Part shown: piece after piece, positions 1-11,200 of the stretch
How positions within the stretch are numbered: the first letter of the stretch is position 1
How the letters are laid out: each line of letters starts with the position of its first letter
Origin: Saussurea involucrata
Lineage: Eukaryota; Streptophyta; Magnoliopsida; Asterales; Asteraceae
DNA: 64,000 bases
Assembly: GCA_033807775.1 (NCBI GenBank)
Contig: CM066315.1
Location: 63,671,320 to 63,735,319 of the forward strand
Direction: 5' to 3'
Notes under the pieces: generated by a model
The model's database searches: none
Seen by the model: the letters and a program-made list of their open reading frames with translations, nothing else
Told to the model about the DNA's origin: nothing
Position numbers and translations under genes: made by a program

Positions 1-841
1 GATGATTACTCAAGCATTTTTCATAAAATCCATGTACTTCTCTTTCCTACATCCCAATGGATGTTTAGGTCATAATTATCGAAGTAAAGAAAACAAGAGA
101 TGAGAAGTTGCACATAAACATACTGAAAGTGACTTTGATTAAAAACCGCAGTGGGCACTGTAAGTACACCACTGCTACAAATTACTTCAAACTAGAAATT
201 ACAATAGGAATTAAAATGCAGAAAATTAAGAACTACTGCAGTAAATTCTAGAGCTAAAAACTACAACTAACTTGCACTAAATGTGGTAGATGGAATATCT
301 ATTAAATGAAACCCAACACCTCTTTATATATACTTAGAGGAAAAGTTGGACCAAACAAAAATGGGTAATTGTTTAGAGGCTAAAAGCATAAAGTGGAAGA
401 CACAAAATCCATTTCATTTAAGCCAAGCTTCTCTCCACAAGCTTGTAGCCTATTACCCCAAGGTCTCTTTACCTTTTCCAAAAAGTAAACTTTAAGTATC
501 ATTGGTTTCAATAAACAAATCTAAACGCCATCTTCAAGGGAACATGTTTGTTGCTTTTCTTCCCATGCTTCTGCCATAGACCCTTCCATTCTCCACGACT
601 TACTTCCAAGCTAAGATTTAAATTTCATTTGTCTTCTTCTTGGCTCGCCAGTGGGATCCAGAGTAGGCACTTCGCAAGTCCCTGCAGAATTTTCGTAAAA
701 GTGCAACAAAAATCCACCAAATGGTTTATAAAAACCGTGCTTCTCTCTTTTTGCTCGATTTTCGGAATATTACCAATAATGGGTGTTTTTAGAAATGAAA
801 TGGCTAAAATTTGATAAAAGAAATTAAAAATAGAGTTATCA
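1..841 (-). mobile_element. Athila-type LTR fragment (5' LTR or solo LTR, U3 side)
   Basis: Positions about 305-841 match 49101-49573, the 3' LTR of the Athila element at the right of the window, and both copies end in the same terminus (minus-strand start TGATAACTC). No polypurine tract follows at 842, so this is the outer edge of a 5' LTR or of a solo LTR rather than a 3' LTR next to internal sequence. The rest of the LTR or element lies left of the window. It contains the CAGTGGGCACTG word at 149-160 that recurs in the relative on the right. No protein coding is seen; open frames here read through LTR sequence. Confidence 0.7.
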
Positions 842-1108
842 AAAGCCCAAAACGAATAGAAATCCAAATGCACAAATAAACCCAACAACGAATGCGGATA
901 AGAATAATCTAGATGTTACACAATAATTCTCTAACGTAGAAAATTATACTCACACGAAATATATATTTATATATAGATATAAAAACGATGAAAACGTTAG
1001 TATCTATAAATATATATTGAAAAAGATATATAAGTGTATATATCGACGAGATATATATATATACACGGCCCAAACTGCGCGTGTCCAGAATTAAATCATT
1101 AAGCTTTG

Positions 1109-1503
1109 TGTTCATATATGAAGCTTTGTGTTCATATATGAAGCTTTGTGTTCATATATGAAGCTTTGTGTTCATATATGAACCTTAAAAAAATTCATAT
1201 ATAAATCATTAAGGTTCATATATGAACACAAAGGTTCATATATGAATTAGTTAAAAAAAGTTTATATGTAAATTACAAAGGTTCATATATGAACACAAAG
1301 CTTCATATATGAATCAGTTAATTGGTTCAACTGATTCATATATGAACCTACAATTAATTAGTTTCATATATGAAACACAAAGGCTCATATATGAATCACA
1401 AGATTCATATATGAATTAGTTATAAAGAGTTCATATGTGAATTGCAAATGTTCATATATGAACGTATAGTTCATATGTGAATCACACAGATTCATATATG
1501 AAC
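1109..1503. repeat. array of TTCATATATGAA palindromes
   Basis: About thirteen perfect copies of the 12-bp palindrome TTCATATATGAA and several near copies (such as TTCATATGTGAA) occur in under 400 bp. The first four are a strict 22-bp tandem repeat with spacer GCTTTGTG; later copies have spacers such as CACAAAGG of variable length. The array lies inside the extra segment of the copia LTR and is absent from the paralogous LTR at 47734-48441. Confidence 0.9.
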
Positions 1504-1638
1504 TCAGCCCGTGTTTTTTGTAAACGGGATGACTAATTACCAAAATACCCTTTCGTATTCAAAATCAGCGCATTTAATCGAAGAGTCACGATCACTTCTC
1601 TATTTCTCAAAATATTTAGACTTCTCAAATGAACCTAA

Positions 1639-1641
<3 letters not shown>

Positions 1642-1684
<43 letters not shown>
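1642..1684. repeat. (TA)n microsatellite
   Basis: An uninterrupted TA run of about 43 bp is seen at the right edge of the extra segment of the copia LTR. The corresponding site in the second LTR copy has a TA/GT run (about 47944-47990), so this is a variable-length tract at an equivalent place. Confidence 0.9.
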
Positions 1685-1687
<3 letters not shown>

Positions 1688-1877
1688 TGTACATGTATAG
1701 GGCGAGATCACAACAAATAACATCGAGATTTAATGTGGTTCAACATGCGTTGTGATAGTGTACGTCCACCAAGGAGAGAGGGAGAGAGAGAAAGAGTAAG
1801 AGTTTATTACCAACCGGGAGAGATTACAACGTGTTATCGAGATTTTCTCGATCAACTAATCACCTACCAATATCTTC

Positions 1878-1879
<2 letters not shown>

Positions 1880-1965
<86 letters not shown>
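1880..1965. repeat. (CT)n(TA)n compound microsatellite
   Basis: A CT run is followed directly by a TA run, about 85 bp in total, within the copia LTR. Open frames across it are low-complexity artefacts. Confidence 0.9.
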
Positions 1966-2200
1966 GAACCAACCGAGAGGAAAAACAAGGAAGTCTTAGA
2001 TGACTTCTAGTATCAAGTGTAAATGTTGGTTACATTTTTCTCCTTGCATGCATGTTAATTTATAGTGGGAGAAGAACTTGGAGGCTGAGAATAAGGGCAA
2101 ATTGGTAATTTTGGGTTACCAACTTAGAGACAAAACATAAGGGTATTTTGGTAATTTCCATATATATAAATCACGTGTAGCATATATTTATATTATAACA

Positions 2201-2654
2201 ATTAACATAGATGGAAACACGAGCTAAGAATGGTCACGTTACCATAGAATTATGGTGACCTTAAGACTCATAATTCCATGTTTCTTTTCTTCCATCAACA
2301 TCATATATGACTTCATGGTTTCAAATCCCTAATTCTACCACTTTCTTCATATTGGATTTGACTACGTCAATCATACTTCGATAAACCACCTCCAATATAC
2401 GGGTATTTTGGTATATACTTGGATATAAACAAATAAGACAACCTCCAACATACCACTTTCTTGTCATTTCCTCTCTACGGTTCAAAAAAGATCACTTATC
2501 ATTTTTTTCATCTCCCGTTTGTCAAAAATGTGTTTTTGTTAATCATTTGGTCACAAACGTAAAATGTCAACATTTGATTTTTTGATATTCTAAGATTTTA
2601 CTCAACATCAATTATCAACCAAAACGTACTGCTTTGAATTCTATAAAAATGTTA
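2201..2654. other. AT-rich spacer, no gene seen
   Basis: This lies between the copia LTR and the repeat upstream of the P450 fragment. I see no convincing coding sequence, RNA gene or terminal repeats. Confidence 0.5.
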
Positions 2655-2800
2655 GTCAACTATGCGATCTAGTCTACGCGACCCAGTTCTCGTAGGAGGT
2701 CGGTTGAACATTTGGGTGGTTTTGTTTCAGCATCCAGATTTCACAACATAAAGGAATTACGAAGCAAATCTACATGTTGATGGAGATTAGAGCTTAAAAA
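2655..2800. repeat. fragment of a dispersed repeat also at 22.6 kb and 23.5 kb
   Basis: The stretch from the GCGATCTAGTCTACGCGACC word through a GTGGTTTTGTTTCAGCATCC segment to the TAGAGCTT end matches about 22613-22750 and 23465-23605. It directly precedes the truncated P450 sequence, so it may mark the truncation point. Function is unknown. Confidence 0.7.
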
Positions 2801-2833
2801 GTTCCCGACAGGCAGAATTCGGCTAAAAACACA

Positions 2834-2920
2834 TCGACAACAATTTCTTAAACTTTTCGTTTGTGCACCCGCTGACCTAAAATCCTTGGTCCGCTGACAA
2901 CAATTTCTTAAACTTTTCGG
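2834..2920. repeat. short direct repeat at the P450 truncation edge
   Basis: A stretch of about 23 bp containing CAACAATTTCTTAAACTTTT occurs twice, at about 2836-2859 and 2897-2919, the second directly adjoining the surviving P450 exon-1 codons. The duplication may record the break event. Confidence 0.7.
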
Positions 2921-4002
2921 ATGCTTGAAAATGGATTCTCAGATGATCAGATTAATCAGTTGGTCACGGTAAGCTTTTCTCGACTATTTATTATTAGTTA
3001 CATATTAATTTGTAGCAAAGAAAAAAAAAGGAACCCGTTTGCATAAGATGATGAGCATATATCATTAAGAAAAACTAATAAAGGCATAGATTAACTTACT
3101 CCCAAACCAAAAAATCACTTTTCCTACATAAGGGACAAATTAATACACATCTGCAAAAGTAGTTCTTTAAACAATATATCGGATATACAATCAACAGAAA
3201 TAAAGTGAATTTTATTCAAATTATTTGGATTTTTATTATATATTTCAACAATTATATATCTTAATAGCAATAACTTATATGTCAACTATTCTTGTATTCT
3301 TTATAATAGATCGATGTTCTTTAACCAAACGAAATTCTTTTGTGTTTCCAGGAATTATTCGTAGCAGGAACAAACACAACAACCAGTTCAGTTGTGTGGG
3401 CTATGACCGAGCTTGTAAGGCATAAAGAGGTCATGTCTAAAATAGTAGAAGAGATAAAAAAGGAAATCGGCTCTGATAAAATCACTGACTCTCATCTTTC
3501 AAAATTATCTTATCTGCAAGCTAGCATAAAAGAAGCTATGAGATTACACCCACCTGTGCCGCTTCTTCTTCCACATATGGCTGCTGAAACATGTGAGGTT
3601 ATGAATTACACGATTCCAAAGAACTCCAAAATATTTGTCAATCTTTGGGCAATGGGCCGAGATCCTAAGATTTGGGATGACCCTTTATCTTTCAATCCTG
3701 AAAGATTTATCGGCTCAAAATTGGATTTGAAAGGCCAAGACATTGAGTTGTTACCATTTGGTTCGGGGAGAAGGATGTGTCCTGGAATGCCTTCAGGTAT
3801 CAAGAGTGTTCAACTTGTATTGGCGTCTTTGATTCGCGAGTTTGATTTGGTTCTTCCAAATGATGTTGATCCTATGAAGCTTGATATGAGTGACAAATTT
3901 GGGATAGCTTTGAAAATGGAAAAACCTTTGAAGGTAATCTTCAAACCAAAACAAGTTAACAATGAATGGCGCAATTCACATTTAGTTTTCTCTTATATGT
4001 AA
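2921..4002 (+). pseudogene. 5'-truncated cytochrome P450 (CYP80/CYP76-like), end of exon 1 plus exon 2
   Basis: Exon 2 starts at 3352 after an AG acceptor and runs to TAA at 4000-4002. It encodes the C-terminal half of a plant A-type P450: I-helix AGTNTTTS, K-helix EAMR (ExxR), NPERF, and heme-binding FGSGRRMCPG with the cysteine ligand. The last 16 codons of exon 1 are at 2921-2968, ending at a GT donor; the 383-bp intron is phase 0 and the junction reads naturally into the I-helix. The N-terminal anchor, proline-rich hinge and about 250 residues of exon 1 are absent, and a dispersed repeat lies just upstream. P450s of this clade are ER-bound monooxygenases using NADPH-P450 reductase, often in terpenoid or alkaloid metabolism. 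The usual acidic residue before the I-helix threonine is Asn here. As it stands it cannot make a complete enzyme. The family assignment (CYP80 over CYP76) rests on my recognition of the C-terminus and is moderate. Confidence 0.85.
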
Positions 4003-4080
4003 TATTTTATCTAAAAGTAAAAATGAATAGCTTAATTCACATTCAGTTTCCTCTTATATGTTATTTTTTTATTCAAAAGT
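3961..4080. repeat. 62-bp tandem duplication at the P450 3' end
   Basis: The segment 3961-4021 (last codons and start of the 3' flank) is repeated with changes at 4023-4080, sharing the AATTCACATT and TCTTATATGT blocks. Confidence 0.75.
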
Positions 4081-4978
4081 TAAGCATAGAATAGATTCTT
4101 ATTTCATATGTAATTTCTTATATATTATGGATTTTAAAGTGAAATAAAAGAAGCAAAGCTTAGTTATCCTCTAATGGTCCCATTTTATGTTTGGTTTGTT
4201 TTTTAATTTACTTTTAGTTGTTTCTATATTTTCGGTACTCCATTGGTTCTAAAATAGGTTACATATCCACTTGGTCTTATGAACTCTAAAAAACTAGAAT
4301 GTATTAATGTTCCAAGCTTTCAATTATGATCTAAAAGGATCAATCTTTTTGGGAGGTAGTGCGTAAGGGTAAAAGATACAACAATATATTGTGACAACAA
4401 GTTAATCATTTACTCGTGAAAAACCTACAAACAATTAAACTTTAAACATAACAACAATTAATTTTCTAAAAATTCCCAAAATCACAACAGATGCAAAATT
4501 CTTATGTTCGAACATTCCACGGTCGTCACTTTCTGACGACCATCGTAAGTTATCACCGGCGTACGACGTATGACTATAGACATATGTACCATCGATCGTC
4601 GCAAGGTAACAACAATCGTCAGTATCCAACGACACCTATTTATCGTTACTAACTCACGACGAAACCGTGTTTTTATGTTTTTTAATGCAGGTTATTGCTC
4701 ATTGATGATGAAGGGTCATAACTAAAGACTTCAATTAAAGATAATAAAACACTCATTTAATGACCAAAAACCTATATACACAAAGCACATTTCGCGTGAA
4801 GGCCGAACAAAAAGTGGACAATATTGGATATTATATCGCTCAATAAGTAGGCGACAACACTGAATCAACCAAGGACATTGAAGCTTAGTGGTAGGCGATA
4901 AAAAACACCCAATATGTTGATTTTTCTTGACACTTTTTATGAGATGTGTTTATAACCACAAAAGATAAACTTGTGTGC
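4003..4978. other. spacer, no gene recognised
   Basis: AT-rich sequence. A stretch at about 4510-4660 is richer in ACGAC and CGTCG words, as seen in some DNA transposon interiors, but I find no terminal inverted repeats. The short minus-strand frame at 4435-4635 has no recognisable product. Confidence 0.4.
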
Positions 4979-5193
4979 AAAATATTAGATAAAAAACACA
5001 CCAGTTAATCGAAATGTGAAAAGTTGAAGTATACATTTGACTATACAAAGGATAAGATATAGGTTGAATGTTCTTCCAAAATTTGATCAATTTATGGGTA
5101 ATTATATAGTTATTTTTAATTATTTGACAAAAATATTCATGTAATAGTTTAACATTTCAATTTTATTTATATAAACTAAATTTATATGAAAAA
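4979..5193. repeat. left portion of ~0.4-kb tandem repeat, split by LARD-1
   Basis: The words GATAAGATAT, TTTGACAAAAATATTCATGTAATAGTT and ATAAACTAAATTTATATGAAA occur in the same order as in the units at 11533-12000 and 12006-12395. LARD-1 starts directly after this segment at 5194. Confidence 0.65.
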
Positions 5194-5474
5194 TGTTAGT
5201 ACCAAAATATATTCAAGATTTAGAGGATAATTGTAATTGTCAACAATAATCAAAGTCAATGTAATAGTTAGTAATTGGTCAAAGTCAAGGGTATTGGCTA
5301 AGGGTAAAGTCAAAGGTAAAAATAGTGAGTTGTAAGGGATTTGTGAGCATAGAGAGGTCATTAGAGGAATAGCTACGTGAGTGTGTCTGTGAATGAGAGA
5401 TGACCCTTTAGAGAGAGAAATAGATCTAAACTTTGAAGATCATAGTGCTAAATCATTGTTATCTGAAACTCTCA
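5194..5474 (+). repeat. LARD-1 5' LTR
   Basis: It begins TGTTAGTACC and ends CTCTCA directly before the PBS. It matches 11212-11532 closely; the 3' copy is longer because of a GT microsatellite. Its start resembles the LARD-2 LTR start (TGTTAGAGC, then ATTCAAGATTTA). Confidence 0.9.
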
Positions 5475-5476
5475 AT

Positions 5477-5488
5477 TGGTATCAGAGC
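5477..5488 (+). promoter_or_regulatory. LARD-1 primer binding site (tRNA-iMet)
   Basis: TGGTATCAGAGC, the standard plant copia PBS complementary to the 3' end of initiator tRNA-Met, lies two bases after the LTR. Confidence 0.92.
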
Positions 5489-7106
5489 CTAGCAGATGAA
5501 TTTGTGCTTTAATTCATAGATTTTTCATCAATTTTTGAAGAAAATTGAAGAGTTTTTGGTTTTTGAGATTTTATTGAAAACTTCAAGAAATTGGAAAAAT
5601 TGTTGTGGTTTTTATTCTATTTGCTTACACAGATCTGTTTCGTTCAGAATTTAAAACACTTTTACATTTATAGAATTGTTTTCAAGCATCATAAATTTGT
5701 TTTTGAAATTTTTGGAAGTCAACAGTTGTGTATTTGAGGTTTTACAACGAAGATGGTGATCATTCTTGTTGTTTAACTATCTTTGATCATTTCTAGCTTC
5801 CACAAATCCGTTCGTTATGCAATTTTGAATCATTTGTAGCTTTCAGATCTGAAAAACGTCAAGTAATAGGTGAAATCGAGATTCTGCAGACCGATTTTTT
5901 TGTTCATCGGAGTTGTTCGAAGAAAGTGAAGATCGATCTCAATTTTCAATGAATTCCACTTGAGTTTAATAGCACAGATCGATTTCTGTGTTGATTTCGA
6001 GCATACAACATTTTTTAGAATGGAAAAACTCGAAGATTTCAGTGAGTTTGAGTTGGTAGTTCTCGACAGATCGGAAAAACGGAAATCTCGCCGGAAAATC
6101 AAGTTTATCGCGAGTTCTTAAAACTTATCGCAGATTCATTTTTATCGCACGTTCATGTTTCTCGCGTGATTATTCTTATCGCATGATCTGTGCGACAAAT
6201 CTTATCGCGTGAGTGGTCTGCGATTAAATTTTATCGCACGTGGATAACCCATCGGCCGAAAAAACGTGATTGTCAGCGGAGTAGCTTAATGCATTGCCAC
6301 CGATCTAATCTTGTTACATGATATCGACTTAAGTGTTCAAAAACGTTGCATGGTGATTGTTGAATACTAAGAAATCAAGAGAAAACGTTTTGAACGTGAA
6401 AGGTTGAAGAAAACCAAAGTGAGAACGTGCAGATCGTCGTTGGGTTGAAGGAGATGAACAGTACTAACGGGATCAGTTAGTACTCCGTTAGTGTGTTACA
6501 TTTTTGGTTCTTTTCCGTTAAATCCGTTAGATTCGTTTGTTTTTCCGTTACTTTTGTTAAATTTTCTTTCATTTTTAGTCCTAATTCTGTTTGAGTCAGT
6601 TAGTATAGTTTATTAACATTTTTGTTAGTTTTTCCGTTAGTTTTTCTTACAAATTCAGTCCTTCGTCAGTTTTTCCGTTAAGTCTAGTTAAACGTTTTAG
6701 ATTGTGTCAGTTTTGATCCCTGTACTTATAGTTTCAGGGTTTGTCATTTTCAGTCCCTGTTTCTTGTCGTTTAGAGTTTTGTCAATTCTAGTCCCTTTTG
6801 TTAGAAGTTTAGTAAGTTGTCAGTTTTAGTCCTTATTCTTCGTTATTTTTCATTTTTCGTCGACTTTATCAGTTTTTGCCTGCATCTAATCATAACTGAT
6901 ATATTCTTCTTATGTTTTGCAGGTTTGTCGATTAAAAGTCTAGTTTTCCGCATTAATTATTCGGAATTAATTCTTGGAAGACAAACTTACAAATTTTTTT
7001 TAAATTTTCTGACTTTAATCATTTTTATCTGATCGTTCAAGCGCACAAATTCTACTTCTCACGAAGTATCTGTTAACGATCCGTTTTTTAAAAATTTCAG
7101 GTGACA

Positions 7107-8588
7107 ATGTCGCTTTATCAAGATTTTAACTGTCCATATTGGCAGTGTAAAAAGAAGATAAAAGGTTTTGAAACCAAAATTGAATTAGTTGAATTTAATA
7201 AAGCATTATGTGCAAAGTATTACCAAGAACTTCAAGAACAGAAATTACAGGCTTCTGAAAGTTCTGAGAAGCTTGATAAATCTGAAGAAAAGCAAAGATC
7301 TTGGAAACTGAAAACACTGAGCTAAAAAAGAAGATTTTTGAGTTGACATCAAAAGACGACATCAAGGAGATTGAGGAAAAGGTAAAATCTTAGGAAACTG
7401 AAAATGCTGAGTTAAAGCATAAGAATTATGAGTTTGCTAAGGAAGTTTGTAAGTTGCAAATGGAGATTGGAAAAGAAAGAACATTTCTTGAAAATGAAAA
7501 GGCAAGCTTTGGAAATAAATTTTCTGTTTTTTCAAAGAAATTAGTTGAGGAAAAGAAAGTTGTAGGGCTTAGATGCATAAAACTTTCAACACAGAATTTT
7601 GATTTTGAAAAAGTTTTTTTTAGAAAAGGAAAGGCTTGAGAAAAAGATGTCTGAGTTTGATGCTGAAAGAAAATCTTTTGAAGCAAAAAGTGTTGAGCTT
7701 TCTTTAAAAATATCTATTTTGGAAAGGGTTTTGGAGAAAGAGAGAAAAGAGTTTGCTGACAAGAGAAAGATATTTGAAAAGGAAAAGAAGAGCTTTCAAA
7801 AGAAAAATATGGAGATTTTTAAAGAAATTGCTGATAAGAGAAGATATTTGGAGAAAGATTTTGAGACAGAAAGAAAATATTTTGAGGCTGAGATTGTCAA
7901 GCTAACATGGAAGTTATTTTCTTTAGCAACGGAAGCTATGAAAGAGCAGAAGATCAAATCTGATCTACAAAAGAAGTTTGATTTGATTTCTCGAGAAAGA
8001 AATGTTTTGTCCGGTAGAGTTCAGAAACTGGAAGCAGTTAACTTCAAAGTTGAACTATCTGAACAATTTAGTGCCAATACTATTGTTCAGTCGCCGTATG
8101 ATGATTCAACTGATTCAGAATGTTCGTTCAAGACTGCTTCTGGTTCAGTTCATGAACATATTTCTTCGACAGAGTATGTCAAATCAAGCAATCCTTCAAA
8201 AGATCAGATGCGCCCTTCTAATCTTTTCTATAACCATGCTGCTACAAGTTCAGATATTCCTAATTTTAATCCTGCGAAGATGGTATGGAGAGTAAAAGGG
8301 TCTACACCTGAAAGAAATGCACCAAAGTCAACTGTTCCTACACCTACGGTGAACAAGAAGAACAATGCTCCTAAAGGTAAGTCTTTTGCTAAACCTAATC
8401 CTGTTTATTCTGCAAATCATTTGATTAGGTTAGCACAAAAGCAAATTTGTTGTTCTTATTGTGGAACTCATGATTTTGTTAAGAAAGAAAATGTTCAGTA
8501 CTGGTATGGTACTTACAATATTTCTTCAAATAGAAATGCACCTAATAATCCAGGACCCAAGTTTCGGTGGGTACCAAAATCTACTTAA
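7107..8588 (+). pseudogene. LARD-1 gag-like protein, frame broken
   Basis: From the ATG at 7107 the reading breaks at about 7300 (frameshift), 7391 (stop) and 7612-7619 (T-run frameshift), then stays open to TAA at 8588. The product is a long Lys/Glu-rich coiled coil, followed by a Ser-rich linker and a C-terminal block with CCSYCGTHDF and a WVPKST end. The CxxC pair looks like half of a zinc knuckle. LARD-2 encodes a protein of the same architecture (56317-57962). Sirevirus Gags are known to have long coiled-coil C-terminal regions, which fits. A possible role in RNA binding and particle assembly is inferred from family position only. Directly after the stop come TTTTGCAG and then, in another frame, the KHMTG protease remnant. 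Confidence 0.75.
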
Positions 8589-8715
8589 TCTGTTTTGCAG
8601 GTTTATCATGTGTAGTGTTGAATGCCCAATTACTACCAAACACATGACTGGAAAACAGAAGAGAAGTGTGTAATTTGAAGAAGAGTACATGTGCTGAAAC
8701 CATATGCATAATTTC

Positions 8716-8925
8716 AGGGGGAGAAATTTTAAACTTTTTGGTTTATATCTGTGCTTATTGACATATTTTTTTATGCTTCCTTGTAGGGGGAGCATACACA
8801 ATAATGGTTTCTAAACACCTCAGTTTAGAACCCGAGCATAACATATATTTGACTTCTGTTTATTTCAGATCATAACTCGTTATTCAATGTGTTTGACTTC
8901 TAAACACATCAGTTTAGAACTCGTA
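8716..8925 (+). other. LARD-1 post-gag region: GGGGGAG runs and paired hairpins
   Basis: Two hairpins of identical design are seen: TTCTAAAC at 8809-8816 pairing with GTTTAGAA at 8823-8830, and the same arms at 8898-8905 and 8912-8919, each with a 6-nt loop. PPT-like GGGGGAG runs occur at about 8717 and 8786. LARD-2 has an equivalent hairpin pair (56117-56138, 56163-56180). Confidence 0.7.
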
Positions 8926-11200
8926 CTTATTTGTTTTAGACTTTGAATGTTACATCTACTAATCTTGTTTCGTTAAAATTTCTTTGCAGATTTTGACGGG
9001 GAGCTTATCCGTTTTTAATCAGTCTATAAGAATTTGAGGGGGAGCTTAAACATTTGACTGTAAGTATCTTCTAAACTTAATCTTAGATTGTTTGAAAGAA
9101 GGACGACTTTCAAGCATGAAAAATGTGTTCTTAAATGTTCAAACCACTTCTCTATTTCAAAAGGATTTCATTAATTTAGAAGTGTGATTTTTAAATGATC
9201 TTCATGTATATCTCGGATTCCACCATTGTTTCTGACCGTATGTTTCTAAAGATTAATACTTGCATATTATCTTTTCCATACTTTCAAGTACTCATACACA
9301 CCGATCCAACTTCTTTTTGACTTTGTTATTACCATGTCTCAAAACGAAACAATTTTTCCATGGTAATTCTCCCGTTTGAATTTTCAATTTTGTTGAGCAT
9401 CATACATTCTTTCAGCGTGAGAATTAAACGTTTCATTCAAAGGTTGTTTATATTTCTTCATATAAACAAATCTTTCAATTCTTGGATACCCTATTCCCTA
9501 CATGATTATCTTTCATATTTGATCTGATTGATACGTTGTCAGATTCTCAAACAAGTCTTTCGAATTCATTTCATCCATTCAATGTCCTTGTTTTGAGAAA
9601 TCATCAAAGTTCAAATGCTCAAATATTTCATGATAGTATTGAGGAGCATACATTATGATGACAATGTCATTCATTTACTGAGATTCATATTGTTCAAGCT
9701 AAACTGTTGAACAACACATCTTTAGGACAAAATTTCATGGGAATCAGTGTGAGAACTTAAAGAACTTCTATGGATCCACGTTAACGAGTGTTTCCTACCC
9801 AAGAAGTTATCCTTGAGTGATTGAGGGGTGAGGGGTGGAAATGAAAGAGTGGGGGAGATAACTCATACGGTTGAGTAATCTCATTGTGCTGAGGTAAAAT
9901 GAAAAAAAGAGTTTGGTTAGTAGTAAGCTGATTAAAAACAGAAAAAGGGTGTGAGAACGGAGTTAAAAGAATAAGAGAACTCTGCACCAACCATTTTCTG
10001 AGCCGGGCAGCCACATTACTGATTGGTTCACATTCTTTGGTGACCGTCATTGAAACATGCAATTAGCCCATGCCAACTCTTACATTAAACCCCACTAGCT
10101 ACTCATTTCTTTCTCAACAAAGAAATGTTTCAATTTTTCTTGGGGACGCAACATATATTCTATCTAATCTTCATTCGGAAGGTTTGGATATTGAAAAAGA
10201 AAGAAGTTTGCCCCACCTTCGCACTTCAATCATGCACATTGAGTCCGTGGAAAACTTGTTGCTGTCTCAACAGTTTACACAATTTGAGCCTAAAAATCAA
10301 GCATAAGTTGCTTCAATCATTTCTACTCTTGCACGTACACACAAGGAATATGTTTTCTTGTCATAACGTTCATAGAGATTCCTTAGTGTTTTTCGATGAT
10401 TGATTGGAAGCCCTGGAGGAGTGAATATCAAAAAACTCATTTCCAAAGTGCATTCGTTGTACTAAGTGGCTTTGTGCAACTTACATGCATTTTAACTATT
10501 TCAACGGTTGATTAAGGGTTACAACTTTCATATTATCTAAATTTGAAAAGAATCGGATAAATATATTATGGAATTGACGGATAAACAGATCAGATCAAAT
10601 GGAGGAGATTATTTCTGGTATTCAAAGACTGTTGAAACTGAAAAAGAGTTTTGATGATCATGATGCTCACAATCATCAAAAAGGGGGAGAAATATCAAAC
10701 AGAAGAAAAAGGAGAGATTTCAATTTCTGAGAGTCAATGAGATATTTGCCAAAGTCAAAGAAACCCAAGTCAAGACATTTCAAGATGATCAAATGTTTAT
10801 AGATACAAAGACAGTTCATCAAAGACAATTCAAATTTAAAGATCAATCAAGAATGTTTTTCAAAGCTCAAACCCAGTTAAAGCTCAAAGACTATTCATGT
10901 TAAAAAAACTGAAGATATTTGTCAAGGTTCAAAGCTGCAAAGATCGATGACTTGAAGATATGAAGATTTTATTTTTAAAGACTTTGATCAACGATACGAA
11001 GATTCAAAGATATGAAGTTCGTGTTTCAAGACTTGATGACTATTTGTTTCTGAAGAGACAAATAAAGTTTAAAGCTGTCAAAGTGGATTCTTGAAGATAA
11101 AGCTTATCTGAATATTCGTCAAAGAGTTTTAAGTGGTGAAGATTTGAAGATCAAAACAACTAAAGACTGACGTCATAATTTTTTTTAAATCTTGAATCCA

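Larger units (their letters stand above)
842..2200 (-). mobile_element. Ty1/copia LTR with insertion, second copy at 47734-48441
   Basis: The outer parts (842-1064 and 1690-2200) align closely with 47734-48441, which lies next to a copia RNase H fragment and a PPT-like purine run, identifying the sequence as that family's LTR. On the minus strand it begins TGTTATAATATAAATATATG at 2200. No PPT follows 2200, so it is a solo or outer LTR. Relative to the second copy, about 570 bp (roughly 1065-1640) are extra and contain the palindrome array. CT and TA microsatellites expand the copy further. The exact low-coordinate edge is uncertain because an Athila LTR abuts it. Confidence 0.65.

Noticed and set aside
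1511..1999. Open frames rich in Tyr-Ile and Ser-Leu dipeptides
   Set aside because: They are translations of TA and CT microsatellites.
4435..4635. Minus-strand 66-codon frame as a gene
   Set aside because: No recognisable domain or flanking gene features.
10070..10403. Two overlapping plus-strand frames of 78 and 92 codons in the LARD-1 tail
   Set aside because: They overlap in different frames and have no recognisable domain; the tail appears non-coding.
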